The notes under the pieces were generated by a model. That model worked only from the letters and a program-made list of their open reading frames with translations, ran no database searches and had not been told where the DNA came from. A program made the translations under genes and the position numbers. 64,000 nt of DNA from Alkalimonas sp. (GTDB lineage: Bacteria > Pseudomonadota > Gammaproteobacteria > Enterobacterales > Alteromonadaceae): NCBI RefSeq assembly GCF_020831925.1, contig NZ_JAFIFQ010000002.1, positions 103,547-167,546 on the forward strand. The letters are read 5' to 3'. Positions 14,732-28,030 of this stretch are shown one piece after another. The number at the start of each line of letters is the position of its first letter. The first letter of the stretch is position 1.

Positions 14732-14759
14732 TTGACTGTCTGAGCAAATTATCTACAGT
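14732..14759 (+). promoter_or_regulatory. Putative sigma70-like promoter upstream of cspD
   Basis: TTGACT - 16 nt - TACAGT. Confidence 0.4.
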
Positions 14760-14841
14760 AAGTACTAGGGTAACGCATTTGCCCTGTAATTATTATACCT
14801 GCACACAGAATTTAGCTCACTTAAAGAAGGATGTAAGTAGT

Positions 14842-15066
14842 ATGGCTACCGGTAAAGTAAAATGGTTCAACAATGCCAAAGGCTTTGGATTTATCCGGGA
14901 AGATGGCAGAGATGAAGACATTTTTGCACACTACTCCACCATTGCAATGGATGGTTACCGTACCCTGAAAGCCGGGCAGGATGTCCAGTTTGATTTGGCA
15001 GAAGGCCCGAAAGGGCTGCATGCAGTCAATATTGTCCTGCCAGGTGAGGAAAAGTCAGACGCCTGA
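14842..15066 (+). CDS. cspD: Cold-shock domain protein CspD
   Basis: MATGKVKWFNNAKGFGFIREDGRDEDIFAHYSTIAMDGYRTLKAGQDVQFD; divergent from clpS. Start set to 14842; the ORF track opens at 14779. Confidence 0.95.
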   Translation: MATGKVKWFNNAKGFGFIREDGRDEDIFAHYSTIAMDGYRTLKAGQDVQFDLAEGPKGLHAVNIVLPGEEKSDA

Positions 15067-15113
15067 CCATTGTCTGAACACCAGTTCAGCACTGACTTGT
15101 CCGGAAAAACAAA

Positions 15114-15143
15114 CAGGCACTGCATGCAGTGCCTGGGTTTTTG
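15114..15143 (+). terminator. Rho-independent terminator after cspD
   Basis: Perfect palindrome caggcactgcatgcagtgcctg followed by ggtttttgtt. Confidence 0.8.
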
Positions 15144-15207
15144 TTGGGTTTAATAAGCAAGTACCAAGCCATTACCATGCTGTGATGGCAACGGCATAAG
15201 GCTTCAT

Positions 15208-17508
<2,301 letters not shown>

Positions 17509-17786
17509 TTAAAACAGCTGATCCTCCGTACTGCAGGCTCTTACAACACAGTCTTTTATCACATAATTGCTTGCTACCCATCCGGCTGGATCTGACGCTG
17601 GCGACAGGCTAAAAGCAACGTCAGCTGCAGCCGGATAGACAGAAAAACGCCGGGATTATAACAGCTCACCAAAGCCACGCCTAGTCAACGGCAAAAAACC
17701 AGCGTCCTGTTTCAAACCTGAACTGAAGCGCTTTTTATGCTAGCCTGTCAGCCAGAACAACCAGCATCTGTACACAGAACCCTACA

Positions 17787-18455
17787 GTGAACCCCAAAAA
17801 ACACAACACGACCAAAGTCGCAGCTTGCCAACTAATTGCTTTCAATAAGCCCTTTCAGGTGCTTTGCCAGTTTACCGATCAAAGTCCCAAACAGCGCCAG
17901 ACGCTGGCAGACTTTATCCCAATCCCCAATGTGTATGCAGCTGGGCGACTGGATTACGACAGCGAAGGTTTACTGCTACTGACTGATGATGGACGATTGC
18001 AACAGCAGATCGCCGATCCGAAACACAAGATGGCTAAAACTTACTGGGTGCAGGTCGAAGGCGACATCACAACAAAAGCCCTGCAACAACTGCAACAGGG
18101 CGTCTTACTGAATGATGGCCCAACCCGCCCGGCCTCAGTCCGGCAGTTATCCGCCCCGGAAGTATGGCCACGTCAGCCACCGATCCGACAGCGTCAGCAC
18201 ATCCCCACCAGTTGGCTGGAGCTGACCATCCGTGAAGGGCGCAATCGCCAGGTCCGGCGTATGACTGCCGCCGTTGGCTTTCCAACCCTGAGGCTGATCC
18301 GGGTTGCCATTGGCCCCTGGCAGTTGCAACCGCTGGTGCCAGGTGAGTACCGCATGCTGGAGATCCCTGCGAATCTTCTTAGTGCCGCAGTGACCTTAAC
18401 TAAAGGCTCCCAGCCAAAGCAACGGCGGTTTTCGGGTGTGAAGGGCAAAAAATAA
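17787..18455 (+). CDS. rluE: 23S rRNA pseudouridine synthase RluE (RsuA family)
   Basis: NKPFQVLCQFTD...YAAGRLDYDSEGLLLLTDDGRLQQQIADPKHKMAKTYWVQVEG...LTIREGRNRQVRRMTAAVGFPTLRLIRVAIG. Confidence 0.93.
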   Translation: MNPKKHNTTKVAACQLIAFNKPFQVLCQFTDQSPKQRQTLADFIPIPNVYAAGRLDYDSEGLLLLTDDGRLQQQIADPKHKMAKTYWVQVEGDITTKALQQLQQGVLLNDGPTRPASVRQLSAPEVWPRQPPIRQRQHIPTSWLELTIREGRNRQVRRMTAAVGFPTLRLIRVAIGPWQLQPLVPGEYRMLEIPANLLSAAVTLTKGSQPKQRRFSGVKGKK

Positions 18456-18497
18456 TGGTATAATCCGGCCCAATTTTTTCCGAGTTGTAAGGGCCTC

Positions 18498-19616
18498 ATG
18501 TCAGCTTCCACGCCAAAGTCAGCTTCCACGCAAAAAAAAGTCATCGTCGGCATGTCCGGCGGTGTTGACTCATCAGTTTCCGCTTATCTGCTGCTGCAGC
18601 AAGGCTACCAGGTCGAAGGCCTGTTTATGAAAAACTGGGAAGAAGACGACAACGACGAGTACTGTGCTGCAGCCGAAGACATGGCTGACGCGCAGCAGGT
18701 GTGTGACCGGCTTGGGATTAAACTGCATAAAGTCAATTTCGCTGCTGAATACTGGGACCAGGTGTTCGAGTACTTCCTGGCCGAATACAAGGCCGGACGC
18801 ACCCCCAACCCGGATATTATGTGCAACAAGGAAATTAAGTTTAAAGCCTTCCTTGAGTTTGCCGCTGAGGCCCTGCAAGCCGATTACATTGCGACCGGCC
18901 ATTATGTGCGCCGGCGGGAGCTCAATGGTCATTGGCAACTGCTGCGCGGCTTGGATCAAAACAAAGATCAAAGTTATTTTTTATATACGCTAGCCGAACA
19001 GCATGTGGCACAAACCCTATTTCCGGTTGGTGAGCTGGAAAAACATGAAGTTCGGGCCATTGCTGAGCAACAAGGTTTTATTACCCACGACAAAAAAGAT
19101 AGCACCGGCATTTGCTTTATTGGTGAGCGCAAGTTTAAAGACTTTTTGCAAAAGTACCTGCCAGCCCAACCCGGCGATATTGTAACCCCTGAGGGCGACA
19201 TCATTGGCCAACACGAAGGTCTGATGTACCACACCCTGGGCCAGCGTAAAGGTTTGGGCATTGGTGGCCTGAAGAACAGCGGAGATGATCCCTGGTACGT
19301 TGCCGGTAAGGATTTAACCCACAATCGTTTGATGGTGGTGCAAGGCGCTGATCATCCCAGTTTGTTTGCGAAGGGCCTTATCGCCAGTCAACTGCACTGG
19401 GTTGATCGAGCTGGGCCTGACCAACCCATGCGCTGCAGCGTAAAAACCCGTTATCGCCAACATGATATTCCCTGTACAGTGACGCCTCTTGCCAGCGGAG
19501 AGCTGGAAGTTCTGTTTGATCATCCGCAAAAGGCCGTCACACCAGGCCAATCGGCGGTTTTTTATCTTGAAGACGTCTGCCTTGGCGGCGGCATTATTGA
19601 TAAGGCAGTAAATTAA
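18498..19616 (+). CDS. mnmA: tRNA 2-thiouridine(34) synthase MnmA
   Basis: [70 protein letters not shown]. Confidence 0.98.
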   Translation: MSASTPKSASTQKKVIVGMSGGVDSSVSAYLLLQQGYQVEGLFMKNWEEDDNDEYCAAAEDMADAQQVCDRLGIKLHKVNFAAEYWDQVFEYFLAEYKAGRTPNPDIMCNKEIKFKAFLEFAAEALQADYIATGHYVRRRELNGHWQLLRGLDQNKDQSYFLYTLAEQHVAQTLFPVGELEKHEVRAIAEQQGFITHDKKDSTGICFIGERKFKDFLQKYLPAQPGDIVTPEGDIIGQHEGLMYHTLGQRKGLGIGGLKNSGDDPWYVAGKDLTHNRLMVVQGADHPSLFAKGLIASQLHWVDRAGPDQPMRCSVKTRYRQHDIPCTVTPLASGELEVLFDHPQKAVTPGQSAVFYLEDVCLGGGIIDKAVN

Positions 19617-19619
19617 CCT

Positions 19620-20240
19620 ATGCAAGTAAGTGTATCTACCCAAGTCATGGCTCTGGCCGCGCTGTGTCAGGCGCTTAGTCTGGTTAAAGCCGTCGCCAAA
19701 ACCAAAGACGTCGACCCGACTGAACTGGAATTGATGCTCAGCAGCGTCGCCATGCTGGATGCCGACAGCCCACTCGATATTTATGGCGGCGAGCTGAGGC
19801 ATTTGCGCAGCGGTTATCAGGTGTTGTTGCAGCAGTTGGGCGATAACCCAAACAAAGATGTAGAAATCACCCGTTATGTGGTGGCTGTACTGGCGTTGGA
19901 GCGACGCTTATCCAAAAGCAGCTCCAATATGGCAGCCCTTGGCAAGCGCTTACAACAACTGGCTCGTCAGCTGGAACATTTCAGCATTACCGATGAGACT
20001 TTATTGTCGAATATGGCCGATATCTACATTGAATGCATCAGCACCCTGGGGACCCGTATTCAAGTGGCAGGCCAGCCTGAGTTACTTAAACAAACTCATG
20101 TGCAACACAAGGTACGTGCCTTGCTGCTGGCAGCAGTGCGCGCAGCGGTACTCTGGCGTCAGGCTGGTGGCAGCCGTTGGCATTTGCTGTTTAAACGCAA
20201 ACAATTGGTTCACGAGGCGCGTCAGGCGCTGAAAGACTAA
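19620..20240 (+). CDS. hflD: HflD family lysogenization/high-frequency-lysogenization protein
   Basis: 206 aa located between mnmA and purB; VMALAALCQALSLVKAVAKT...IRVAGQPELLKQ-like features. Confidence 0.92.
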   Translation: MQVSVSTQVMALAALCQALSLVKAVAKTKDVDPTELELMLSSVAMLDADSPLDIYGGELRHLRSGYQVLLQQLGDNPNKDVEITRYVVAVLALERRLSKSSSNMAALGKRLQQLARQLEHFSITDETLLSNMADIYIECISTLGTRIQVAGQPELLKQTHVQHKVRALLLAAVRAAVLWRQAGGSRWHLLFKRKQLVHEARQALKD

Positions 20241-21643
<1,403 letters not shown>

Positions 21644-21644
<1 letters not shown>

Positions 21645-22816
21645 TGGCTTTGGAGCAGACTATGTACAGCTTGAACTTCGGCAGCCTGAGCATCGAGCAG
21701 TTTCTGGCCGAATACTGGCAGCAAAAACCGCTGCTGATTAAGGGCGGTTTTAGCAACTTTCAGGATCCATTGTCGGCTGATGAGTTGGCAGGCCTGGCGC
21801 TGGATGAGCAAGTGGATGCCCGGCTAATTCACCAAAACGATGCCAACTGGCTGGTTGACGAAGGCCCTTTTGATGGCTTTGACCAGTACGGTGAAAAGGA
21901 CTGGACCCTACTGGTGCAGGCCGTCGATCACTGGCAGCCTGATGCCGCTAAGCTGCTGGAACCATTTCGGTTTATCCCAAACTGGCGGATTGACGATCTG
22001 ATGGTCAGCTTCTCTGCACCGGGTGGTGGCGTTGGCCCGCACCTGGATCAGTACGATGTGTTTATCATTCAGGGCATGGGCAAACGGCGCTGGCGCGTTG
22101 GTATGCCTGATGCCAGTCTGGAGCAATTCTGCCCGCACCCCCGCCTGTTGCAAGTCAGTGATTTTAACGCTTGCATCGATGACGTGATGGAACCTGGCGA
22201 TATCCTTTATATTCCGCCGGGCTGCCCACATGACGGTGTTTCACTCGAACCCAGCCTGAATTACTCGGTTGGCTTTCGCGCTCCTGCGCAAAAAGACTTA
22301 ATTGGCGGCCTAGCCGATTACCTGCTCGACTTTCAGATAGAAGGTGAACGGTTCAGCGACCCAGGTCGGCTGCGCAGTCTGTCGCCTGGTGAAATCAACA
22401 GCCGCGATTTAGGTCAGGTTCGGCAACTAATGCAGCAACTGCTGGCAGACGATGATTTGATGAGTCACTGGTTTGGCAGTTACATCAGCCAGGCCAAGCG
22501 TGAGCTGGATTTGCAGGAGCCGGAGCCCCATTACCAAGCGGAAGAAATCGCCGAATATCTGGATGAAGGCTCGGTACTTGGCCGTCTTGGCGGGCTGAGA
22601 TGTTGCTACCAGCAAGCCAATGCAGAGGGCGATGTGCAGCTGTTTATCAACGGTGATCGCTTTCCACTGCCAGCCAATGAAATCGACAGTGCCCGCTTAC
22701 TTACCGATCGTAGTCAGCTAACTGAAGCCGAATGCCGCCACTTTATGCAAACGCCAGAGCGCCTCGCTTTTATTACGCAACTGATTAATCAAGGCTACTG
22801 GTACTTTGTTGAGTAA
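21644..22816 (+). CDS. roxA: Cupin/JmjC-type ribosomal protein uL16 3-hydroxylase (RoxA/YcfD family)
   Basis: SIEQFLAEYWQQKPLLIKGGF...VGPHLDQYDVFIIQGMGKRRWRVG...EPGDILYIPPGCPHDGVS: Fe(II)/2OG HxD...H motif. Start overlaps the purB stop (TAATG). Confidence 0.92.
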
Positions 22817-22822
22817 ACGACA

Positions 22823-22851
22823 CAAAAAAGCCGCCAACGGGCGGCTTTGTA
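22823..22851. terminator. Terminator between roxA and the DUF4826-like gene
   Basis: aaaaaagccgcc-aac-gggcggctttgt hairpin. Confidence 0.8.
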
Positions 22852-22866
22852 AGGCAAGCTTTACGC

Positions 22867-23283
22867 TTAAGTCGGCTGTTGTGCTTGCCAGATCGTTTCA
22901 TTGTCAAACAGATCGTACAGCCCATGCGCCCGGCTAATCAACAGGTTAGCAAAGTCCAACTGGGTTTTATCACCCTGCTGTGTATCTAAGATCTGCTGGG
23001 CTTTCAACTGCCATTGAAACGAAAAGGCGCGTATTGCCTCTTTCGCATTTTTAGCACCACTAAGGGCCATATGATCGGTCGGCAAATCGCCGGTCAGCAC
23101 CCAGAACTCTTTGCGATCCTGGCTTTTAATGCGCCATACCGCAACCAGAGGCACTAAATAACGCGATTCTGTCACCACCACCTGATCTGGCAGTATGCCT
23201 TTGGATGCCAGATACTCATTGGCTTTTTGAAACTGGCTACGGACCCATTCACTTTGTTGTTGCTCTGTCAGTTGCTTACTCAT
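22867..23283 (-). CDS. Conserved hypothetical protein, DUF4826-like
   Basis: 138 aa, QQSEWVRSQFQKANEYLASKGILPDQVVVTESRYLVPLVAVWRIKS; convergent with a terminator. Family assignment is from memory. Confidence 0.75.
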   Translation of the reverse strand: MSKQLTEQQQSEWVRSQFQKANEYLASKGILPDQVVVTESRYLVPLVAVWRIKSQDRKEFWVLTGDLPTDHMALSGAKNAKEAIRAFSFQWQLKAQQILDTQQGDKTQLDFANLLISRAHGLYDLFDNETIWQAQQPT

Positions 23284-23511
23284 TGCTCATATCTACATCG
23301 TAAAATCAGCGCCTACTCTATGTCAGCTCAAACAGACAATCAAGCTCAACGTGCTCTCTCTCTTTGCTTGAAAGATAACAGGTCTTACCAGGCAAAAAAT
23401 CCCTTGGTGTCTGGCGTAACTCAGACTGAAATGATACATTGCGCAGCGCAAAATTCGGTCTGGTGTTGGTTATAACCATGCACAGATCCATCATTTTTAT
23501 GCCAGCGGAGA

Positions 23512-24558
23512 GTGAAAGTGGCCGTATTCAATCACACAGAGTTTGATCAGCACGAACAAGTTGTCTTTTGCAGTGATCAGGAGACCGGTTTAAAAGCCAT
23601 CATCGCCGTACACAGCACAGCTTTAGGGCCAGCCGTCGGTGGTTGCCGCTTATGGAACTATGCCAGTGACGAAGAGGCCATTCGCGATGTACTGCGTTTA
23701 TCAAAAGGAATGACCTATAAAAATGCCATGGCCGGCCTTCCTATAGGTGGTGGCAAATCAGTGATTATTGGTGATGCCAAAACCATCAAGTCCGAAGCTT
23801 TATTTCGTGCCTTCGGTCGCCATCTGCATCGATTAGGCGGTAGCTACTACAGCGCCGAAGATGTCAATATTACCACCGGTGATATCATGATGGTCAATAA
23901 AGAAACCCCTTATGTTGCAGGGCTGGAAGGCAAAAGCGGCAATCCAGGGCCTTTCACCGCCATCGGTACCTATCAGGGCATCCGTGCCGCAGCTAAACAC
24001 CAATTTGGGGTCGACTCATTAAGAGGCCTGAAAGTTGCCATTCAAGGCCTTGGTAGTGTTGGCTTTTATCTATGCGAACATTTGCATAAAGAAGGCGCTG
24101 AGCTCTTTGTTACCGATATCAACGAGCAAGCCATTGAGCGTGCAGTGAAGCAGTTCGGCGCAACCGCTGTTGCCCTGGATGAAATCTACGCCCAGGATGT
24201 CGATATTTATGCGCCTTGTGCTTTAGGTGCCACTCTGAATGATGACACCATACCGCAACTAAATGCCAAAGTGGTCGCTGGTTGTGCCAACAATCAGCTG
24301 CAGAAAGCCCGTCATGGTGACATGCTGCGTGAGCGCGGTATTTTGTATGCGCCAGATTACGTTATCAATGCGGGCGGTATCATTAATGTGTACATGGAAA
24401 TGCGGCCGGAAGGTTACAACGCTGATGACGCCACTGCCAAGGTAAACCAGATTTACGATACCTTGCTGCAAATTTTCCAGCGCGCAGACCATGAGCAAAA
24501 ATCCACCCATCTGGTAGCAGATATTATGGCCCAGGAAATTATCGCCAAAGGCCGATAG
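23512..24558 (+). CDS. Glu/Leu/Phe/Val dehydrogenase (leucine dehydrogenase type), GTG start
   Basis: GGCRLWNYASDEEAIRDVLRLSKGMTYKNAMAGLPIGGGKSVIIGD signature; QGLGSVGFYLCEHLHKEGAELFVTDIN Rossmann motif. Confidence 0.95.
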   Translation: MKVAVFNHTEFDQHEQVVFCSDQETGLKAIIAVHSTALGPAVGGCRLWNYASDEEAIRDVLRLSKGMTYKNAMAGLPIGGGKSVIIGDAKTIKSEALFRAFGRHLHRLGGSYYSAEDVNITTGDIMMVNKETPYVAGLEGKSGNPGPFTAIGTYQGIRAAAKHQFGVDSLRGLKVAIQGLGSVGFYLCEHLHKEGAELFVTDINEQAIERAVKQFGATAVALDEIYAQDVDIYAPCALGATLNDDTIPQLNAKVVAGCANNQLQKARHGDMLRERGILYAPDYVINAGGIINVYMEMRPEGYNADDATAKVNQIYDTLLQIFQRADHEQKSTHLVADIMAQEIIAKGR

Positions 24559-24575
24559 CCTGTTGGCTTAACAAT

Positions 24576-24602
24576 AAAAAAGGACCCTAGGGTCCTTTTT
24601 TA
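24576..24602. terminator. Bidirectional terminator
   Basis: Perfect palindrome aaaaaaggaccctagggtcctttttt. Confidence 0.9.
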
Positions 24603-24618
24603 TTGCGTAACAGCGGGT

Positions 24619-26901
24619 TTAAAGTTCTCCAGATTTGAAGCTATCAACACTGATGGCTTCAAAACGCAGTTTGTTCATATGATGCAGCTGCTCCGCTTGT
24701 TCGGCCGTCACTATACCTGCCGCTTCCGCTTCGCTAATGGCTTGATCCATCGGTACTTTGCGGCTGATTTTGCCATCGCGCTGTGCCAGCAAAATGGCTT
24801 TTAACTGCGGCTGTGCCTGATGCATCTCAATAAAAGCCTGCTCCATTAAACCGGTAGGGTCCTGCTCCCCTTCACCAATGTAACATAGATGCGTTAAGCG
24901 ATCGCGGATCACGCCTGGCTTGGAGAGCGCATCGCAGATTTCCATACAGATATCATCGGCCGGCATCTTGTAACCAATACCGAACGGGAAAATCAGCCGC
25001 TTTAACACCACCGCAACCGCTCTGGCCGGAAAGTTAGCAAAGAAACCGTCAAAAGCCCGGCCAATTTCTGCCAGTGCGCGCTGCAGATTGTAATGCACAA
25101 AAGGCAGATCCGCTTGCTGACGACCATTGTCTTCGTAAAACTTCAACACTGCTGAAGCCATATACAAGTGACTCAGCACATCACCTAAACGGGCCGACAG
25201 CATTTCTTTGCGTTTTAAATCACCGCCCAGCATCAGCATGGAGATATCCGCCGTCAACGCCAAGGCTCGACTCATCCGGCTTAGCTGCTTGTAATAACGG
25301 GCCGTTTCACCTGCCATCGGACTTTTATTAAAAGCGGCAGCAGTTAATCCCTGCCACAAACAGCTGAAGGTATTGCCAAGGGCAAAACCAACATGGCGCA
25401 GTAACAAACCATCGAATTGTTGTAAGCCTTCATTCGCATCCGGGTTTGCTGCGGCTTGCAGCTCGGCAAGCACATAAGGGTGACAACGGGTAGCGCCCTG
25501 GCCAAAAATCATCAGGTTGCGCGTTAAGATATTGGCCCCTTCCACCGTAATGGATATCGGCACGCCCATGTAACCATGCGCCAAATAGTTTTTAGGCCCC
25601 AGTTGAATGGCCCTGCCAGCGTGAATATCAAAGGCATCGTTTAAAATGGTGCGCGACATTTCTGTCATGTGGTATTTGGCGATGGCCGTCACTACGCCGG
25701 GGCTGAGTTTTAAGTCAATGGCACCAGCCGTCATCACCCGCATCGCTTCCAAACCATAGGTAAGACCACCGATACGGGCAAAAGCTTCCTGCACCCCTTC
25801 GAATTTGCCAATCGACAAGCCAAACTGCTGACGGACATAGCTGTAGGCACCTGTCATCCGGCTGGCCAAGTGGCCGGTTGCCGTTGCCAGTGCAGGCAAA
25901 GAAATACCGCGGCCAGCTGATAAGCATTCCACCAGCATCCGCCAACCACGACCGGCGTAATCTGGACCACCGATGATCCAATCCAACGGAATAAACACAT
26001 CTTTACCATAAGTGGTGCCATTCATAAAAGCCATTCCCATAGGGAAATGGCGGTCGCCAATTTCAACCCCTGGATGTGTGGTTGGAATTAACGCACAAGT
26101 AATCCCTATGTCTTTCTTATCACCGAGCAAGCCATCTGGGTCAAATAGTTTAAAAGCCAGCCCAAGCACAGTTGCCACCGGGGATAAGGTAATATAGCGC
26201 TTATCCCAGTTTAAACGAATGCCAACAACCTCTTCACCTTCAAACTCACCGCGACAAATTACGCCAGTATCCGGGATTCCACCCGCATCAGAGCCTGCTT
26301 CAGGGCCGGTTAAGGCAAAACAAGGTACATCTCGGCCATCGGCCAGACGAGGTAACCAGTACTCTTTTTGCTGATCCGTACCATAGTGCATCAGCAACTC
26401 ACCCGGGCCTAAGGAGTTAGGCACCATCACGGTCACAGCGGCTGTCAGGCTGCGGCTGGCAATGCGCGAAACAATGGTGGAGTTCGCGATTGCAGAAAAG
26501 CCACGGCCGCCGTAGCTCTTCGGTATGATCATGGCAAAGAAGCCTTCCTGCTTCAGATAGTCCCAGACCTTCTCCGGCAAGTCGCGCTTTTTCTGAACAA
26601 TGTCATAATCGTCCAGCATGGCAAGCAAGGTCTCTACCTGCTCGTCCATAAAGGCTTGCTCATCCTCGCTCAGCCTTGGCTTAGGGTAATGATGCAACTT
26701 CTGCCAATCTGGTTTGCCTTGAAATAAATCCCCATCCCACCAGACATCACCTGCTTCCATTGCCTGCTGCTCGGTTTCAGACAATGGTGGCAGAATTTTC
26801 TTGAACACCTTAAATACAGGGGCTGAAATCAGCGCCCGACGGATTGGCGTTACGCCAAGTAGTACCGCCAGAGTAATAACAAGAATCAATAACAAAGTCA
26901 T
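24619..26901 (-). CDS. fadE: Acyl-CoA dehydrogenase FadE
   Basis: 760 aa FadE-type ACAD; CFALTGPEAGSDAGGIPDTGVICRGEFEGEEVVGIRLNWDKRYITLSPVATVLGLAFKL. Confidence 0.97.
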   Translation of the reverse strand: MTLLLILVITLAVLLGVTPIRRALISAPVFKVFKKILPPLSETEQQAMEAGDVWWDGDLFQGKPDWQKLHHYPKPRLSEDEQAFMDEQVETLLAMLDDYDIVQKKRDLPEKVWDYLKQEGFFAMIIPKSYGGRGFSAIANSTIVSRIASRSLTAAVTVMVPNSLGPGELLMHYGTDQQKEYWLPRLADGRDVPCFALTGPEAGSDAGGIPDTGVICRGEFEGEEVVGIRLNWDKRYITLSPVATVLGLAFKLFDPDGLLGDKKDIGITCALIPTTHPGVEIGDRHFPMGMAFMNGTTYGKDVFIPLDWIIGGPDYAGRGWRMLVECLSAGRGISLPALATATGHLASRMTGAYSYVRQQFGLSIGKFEGVQEAFARIGGLTYGLEAMRVMTAGAIDLKLSPGVVTAIAKYHMTEMSRTILNDAFDIHAGRAIQLGPKNYLAHGYMGVPISITVEGANILTRNLMIFGQGATRCHPYVLAELQAAANPDANEGLQQFDGLLLRHVGFALGNTFSCLWQGLTAAAFNKSPMAGETARYYKQLSRMSRALALTADISMLMLGGDLKRKEMLSARLGDVLSHLYMASAVLKFYEDNGRQQADLPFVHYNLQRALAEIGRAFDGFFANFPARAVAVVLKRLIFPFGIGYKMPADDICMEICDALSKPGVIRDRLTHLCYIGEGEQDPTGLMEQAFIEMHQAQPQLKAILLAQRDGKISRKVPMDQAISEAEAAGIVTAEQAEQLHHMNKLRFEAISVDSFKSGEL

Positions 26902-26910
26902 GGTTGGTCC

Positions 26911-27582
26911 TTAAGAGGCAGCTTGTGCCATGGAGTTAAGTTGTTCTGGATAAATCACGGGTGCAGCGATACCTGCTGCCAGATAGGGCAATAGCCGCCG
27001 AATCACGCTTTCGATATCTGCCTGCTGATGATAATCTGCAGCTGCAATATCAAACAAAGCTTCACTGGAGGCCATAGTAAATACCACAGTGCCCAGCGAG
27101 AAATGCAGGCGCCAGAAAATTTCAGCAGCGTCTAAGCCGGGACAGGATTGCTGTACCAATAAGACGAATTTATTCAGCACCGAACCATAGTGGTGACTGA
27201 TAAACTTACGCAAATGCCCTTGTACATCAGTATAGCCCCGCCCCAGCAGTTGCAAAAATAAGGTAGTGCCCTGACGCTTGATCTGTTCAAGCTCCAGCAA
27301 AGGTTGCACAAAGACTGCGAGTACTTCAGGCAATTGGGTTGGCTTTTGCCGGGCAAGCAGCACTTCAAACTGATGCTCCAGCCGAGGCATCACGACCTTT
27401 AGGTAACGCTGCAGCACTGCTTGGATTAAGGCCTTCTTTGAGCCAAAGTGATAATTGACTGCAGCCAGGTTAACTTCCGCCCGGCTGGTAATTTGCCGCA
27501 ACGAGGTATCGTTAAAACCCGTTTCGGCGAACAGACTTTCAGCAGCATCAAGAATTTTTTGTTGGGTCTGGATTCGACTCAT
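26911..27582 (-). CDS. psrA: TetR-family fatty-acid degradation regulator, PsrA-like
   Basis: ILDAAESLFAETGFNDTSLRQITSRAEVNLAAVNYHFGSKKALIQAV closely resembles PsrA; directly upstream of fadE; PsrA-type operator at its own promoter. Confidence 0.85.
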   Translation of the reverse strand: MSRIQTQQKILDAAESLFAETGFNDTSLRQITSRAEVNLAAVNYHFGSKKALIQAVLQRYLKVVMPRLEHQFEVLLARQKPTQLPEVLAVFVQPLLELEQIKRQGTTLFLQLLGRGYTDVQGHLRKFISHHYGSVLNKFVLLVQQSCPGLDAAEIFWRLHFSLGTVVFTMASSEALFDIAAADYHQQADIESVIRRLLPYLAAGIAAPVIYPEQLNSMAQAAS

Positions 27583-27592
27583 AGGCCCCTCA

Positions 27593-27612
27593 TTTCAAAC
27601 ACCCGTTTGAAA
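27593..27612. promoter_or_regulatory. PsrA/TetR operator
   Basis: Perfect inverted repeat tttcaaac-accc-gtttgaaa, containing CAAAC-N4-GTTTG, 11 nt upstream of the psrA start. Confidence 0.8.
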
Positions 27613-27755
27613 TGTACGTTTGAATCAAAACCCTGTCAAGCACTAATCCGATGAGTTAGCAAAGCAAAGACTTGCCCCGAAAAAGGGGTTGACAGTCAAT
27701 AACAATTAAGCGAGTTTATAGGCATTGTGTATTTCCCAACCAAAGGAGGACTTCT

Positions 27756-27845
27756 ATGCCTGTATTGCTGAATCAGCATTGCCGCTGCTATTTTGCTTCT
27801 CCTTTTGTGTCTCCTTACTACTTGTCCGAGTGGTTCAACAATTAG
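27756..27845 (+). CDS. Putative 29-aa small protein or leader peptide MPVLLNQHCRCYFASPFVSPYYLSEWFNN
   Basis: ATG preceded by AAAGGAGGA with 5-nt spacing; followed by a stem-loop 4 nt after the stop. Not in the ORF track because of its length. Confidence 0.4.
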   Translation: MPVLLNQHCRCYFASPFVSPYYLSEWFNN

Positions 27846-28030
27846 CCATACCGCTGTGCCAAACAGTGGTGTGATCGCTAAGTAGTCATGTTTTACTTGC
27901 AAGCGTCTGCTTTTCATCTCACCTGATTGCATTTGTTGCTGCGACATCGATCCAGCCTGTGTATCTGGCACAGCTTTAACTATCAGACTGCCGCTTCACG
28001 GCAGCCAATAAAGCAAAATGAGGAAGAAGC

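Noticed and set aside
19314-19802. 162-aa minus-strand ORF spanning mnmA/hflD
   Set aside because: Antisense to two well-supported genes with no own signals.
23227-23475. 82-aa plus-strand ORF before the Leu/Phe dehydrogenase
   Set aside because: Overlaps the start of the DUF4826-like gene antisense, has no family resemblance and lacks an RBS.
27696-27971. 91-aa minus-strand ORF upstream of the TonB-dependent receptor
   Set aside because: No Shine-Dalgarno, no recognisable family, and antisense to a plus-strand segment with a much stronger start signal (27756).
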